This document shows positions 62,321-64,000 of a stretch of 64,000 nt of DNA, piece by piece. The position numbers were made by a program, and so were the translations under genes. The stretch is from contig CALKIZ010000015.1 of assembly GCA_937995735.1 (NCBI GenBank), positions 16,071-80,070 of the forward strand, written 5' to 3'. Numbering within the stretch: the first letter of the stretch is position 1; each line of letters begins with the position of its first letter. Below the pieces are notes generated by a model, which saw nothing but the letters and a program-made list of their open reading frames with translations, was not told where the DNA came from and searched no databases. This DNA is from an uncultured Neomegalonema sp. Its GTDB lineage: Bacteria > Pseudomonadota > Alphaproteobacteria > Rhodobacterales > Rhodobacteraceae.

Positions 62321-63961
62321 TTAATTATATCGGATTGACGCCGGCATTTCGACTTCTGAGACTTGTTCAATCAGGACAGTGGCTAACTGGATGTCACCCT
62401 TCATTAAATAAAGGTCAAACGAGCGGCCTTTGACGCGGATTTTTTTACCTGATTTACGCAAGGCGCGCAGGAATGCAAGGTCACGCGCGCTGCGCGGCCC
62501 CTGGCTCATTGCGTTAAAGCGTTCAGCGTTAAAGCCATAATTGGCGATAACATCCTGCATCGTATCAAACTTCCGCAACCCGCGAAAAGCACTTTCACCT
62601 TCGACAATGGCACGCAGAACCTCTGCCTTCGAGACATCAACGCCTTCACAGACGAGGATCATCCGTTCATTTGATCCCTTATTGACCAAACAGTTAGAAG
62701 AAACTGCACGGTCATTTGCCGGCGGCGTCTGAAGCGTCCTTGGGGACCGGGTTCTCACACCTGATAAAGAGCCTGCAACTTGAATGCCCTCCGGACGCGG
62801 ATCAGGTTTTTTCTTTGGTAAGGGGGTAAAGACTTTACCCGCCACAGGGTCGTTGCTTGTGACTTCGCTCAAATTTGACGGAACAATATCGACTGGTTCA
62901 ATCGAAGGCGAAAGCGATGCAATCTTAGTGTCGGGCCGCGTGGGAGGAGCGACCGTGACGCGATAAACCGGCGGATCAGGTTGTTCATCGCGGGGAGCTT
63001 TGAGTCCGCGTAGAGCTTTTTCCGCAGCGCTAGACCAGCCTGACGATTTTGGCGGTTTATTTTTGACCCGCGTTTCCCTTTTGCGTTCAATCTCTTCGAG
63101 GGTGTCTTTGCGTGGCGGCAAAACTGCAAGACGATCAGTGGCAACACGGATGGGAATACGCGGTACAGGTTCCGGGGGCGTACGCCTTGGGTCAGGTGTT
63201 GGGCGCGGTGGCAGAATGCCAACAAATTCTGTTTCTGGCACTGGCTGTGGATCGGGACCGGGCTGTGATGGGCGCAGCCTTGGCAGAGGGACAGGTAACT
63301 TGTTCGCCTTATTGTGATTGTTTGCTTCGGAGGCGAATGTCTTAGGTAAAATGGCGACAGGCTTCGCCACGACGTAATTCTTATTTGGTATCGGCGCGTT
63401 TGGTGCGCGGCTGATCACATAAGGTGCGATCTCTGAGTCGTGGCCAAAATATTCAGGACCAACTGAGACATATTCCGTATAGGCAATCGGTTCAGGCACG
63501 ATGATTGTCTGCGGTGGATTGACCTTTATCACCGGTTCCAAAATTGCTTCGGCAGTTTGCAAAGGTTTAGGGGGCGTCGGTGCTTGCGGTTTCAGTGTCG
63601 TGAAAAATGGTTTGACCTGTAGCGATTTCCTTTCACGCAAAGCCCCCTTCAAAAAGCTGTCCGGGACAGTTTCAAATTTTGCCGTAAAGGTTGGGCGAGG
63701 GGGCGGCGTTTCTTTGAAGATGCCGACAGGCAGATCAACGGTTGAAGGCTTGTTGGCAACATTTGCGTTGGGCTTTGCCAAAAGTGTTGTCGGGGCTTTC
63801 TTATGATCTATAGTGTCGACCTCGACATTACTTGTTTCTACGACGTCAAAGTCAGGCATCGGCAAGCTGCGGGTGTGAGGCAAGTCTTGCGAAGTGGTCG
63901 AGCTACAGCCCGCCACGCAAATCATTATTGTCACACAGGGTGTTACCTTGCTCGACATCAT
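62321..63961 (-). CDS. Proline-rich lipoprotein, function unknown
   Basis: 546 residues. A lipoprotein signal at the N-terminus ([20 protein letters not shown]) ends in the lipobox VAGC. About residues 25-420 are Pro/Lys/Thr-rich low complexity with repeated PxPK-like runs (for example [31 protein letters not shown]), which fits an extended spacer across the periplasm. The C-terminal ~120 residues form a compact charged domain: [59 protein letters not shown]. No family recognised; other ends could be alternative starts (GATG doublet at 63958-63961, GAGGT ribosome site upstream). Confidence 0.65.
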   Translation of the reverse strand: MMSSKVTPCVTIMICVAGCSSTTSQDLPHTRSLPMPDFDVVETSNVEVDTIDHKKAPTTLLAKPNANVANKPSTVDLPVGIFKETPPPRPTFTAKFETVPDSFLKGALRERKSLQVKPFFTTLKPQAPTPPKPLQTAEAILEPVIKVNPPQTIIVPEPIAYTEYVSVGPEYFGHDSEIAPYVISRAPNAPIPNKNYVVAKPVAILPKTFASEANNHNKANKLPVPLPRLRPSQPGPDPQPVPETEFVGILPPRPTPDPRRTPPEPVPRIPIRVATDRLAVLPPRKDTLEEIERKRETRVKNKPPKSSGWSSAAEKALRGLKAPRDEQPDPPVYRVTVAPPTRPDTKIASLSPSIEPVDIVPSNLSEVTSNDPVAGKVFTPLPKKKPDPRPEGIQVAGSLSGVRTRSPRTLQTPPANDRAVSSNCLVNKGSNERMILVCEGVDVSKAEVLRAIVEGESAFRGLRKFDTMQDVIANYGFNAERFNAMSQGPRSARDLAFLRALRKSGKKIRVKGRSFDLYLMKGDIQLATVLIEQVSEVEMPASIRYN

Positions 63962-64000
63962 TCTACCTCGACCATCCTCTCCGGGACGTGAAGCAACCAA

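Overview
The window looks like a chromosomal segment of an alphaproteobacterium of moderate GC content. Supporting this are the overlapping HDAC-like/xseB/ispA trio, a mesaconyl-CoA hydratase of the ethylmalonyl-CoA pathway type with a nearby ScfR-type acyl-CoA regulator, DctPQM TRAP transport, a Mur-like Fur protein without the usual C-terminal CxxC beside a SitABCD-type manganese transporter, a type 2 heme A synthase, and a respiratory formate dehydrogenase with its TAT-target peptide. A Rhodobacterales- or Hyphomicrobiales-like organism is plausible, but the sequence does not settle the order. I see no prophage, intact insertion sequence or CRISPR array.

Layout. 1-2510: a partial membrane protein, then HDAC-like amidohydrolase, xseB and ispA. 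2570-5145 (minus): YghU-type GST, a secreted protein and a lone sdhB. 5459-9099: an orphan peptide-type binding protein and a CocE-family hydrolase. 9113-14873 (minus): one catabolic operon of class V aminotransferase, TRAP DctP-DctQ-DctM, a GlcG/HbpS-like protein and a class III CoA-transferase. It is divergent from a YdiJ-like FAD/Fe-S 2-hydroxyacid dehydrogenase (14962-17850). 18004-22916: a zinc-ribbon/YeiH fusion, a lipoprotein, a LysR regulator and a secreted beta-propeller protein.

22917-24600 is the most accessory-looking stretch. It holds a ruined ccdAB toxin-antitoxin pair, followed by an AT-rich gene for a membrane-anchored protein with 29-residue tandem repeats. 24624-31638: PhyH dioxygenase, mesaconyl-CoA hydratase, ScfR-like regulator, a divergent second class V aminotransferase whose PLP lysine position reads threonine, an SDR and a beta-hydroxyacid dehydrogenase. 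31736-40465: tgt, TetR, bioY, DUF6314, a methyltransferase, trmJ, ctaA, a hotdog thioesterase and an M3 oligopeptidase. 40513-47884 (minus): the formate dehydrogenase operon (TorD-like chaperone, TAT peptide, FdhA, FdhB, cytochrome b), then a WD40-cytochrome c fusion and a 54-residue protein translationally coupled to it.

48240-53530: a RidA-like protein, a tRNA with a leucine UAA anticodon but a short variable loop, a Gph-like phosphatase, a cation/proton antiporter and a hydantoinase/oxoprolinase A-type protein. 53540-57590: sitDCBA with a divergent mur-like gene and a dyad between them. 57654-61653: the Anbu proteasome-homologue operon (ATP-grasp, alpha-E, transglutaminase, Anbu). 61672-63961: folE and a proline-rich lipoprotein.

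The main metabolic theme is handling of C2-C4 organic acids and glyoxylate (TRAP uptake, two glyoxylate-type aminotransferases, YdiJ-like dehydrogenase, CoA-transferase, mesaconyl-CoA hydratase), together with respiratory formate oxidation.
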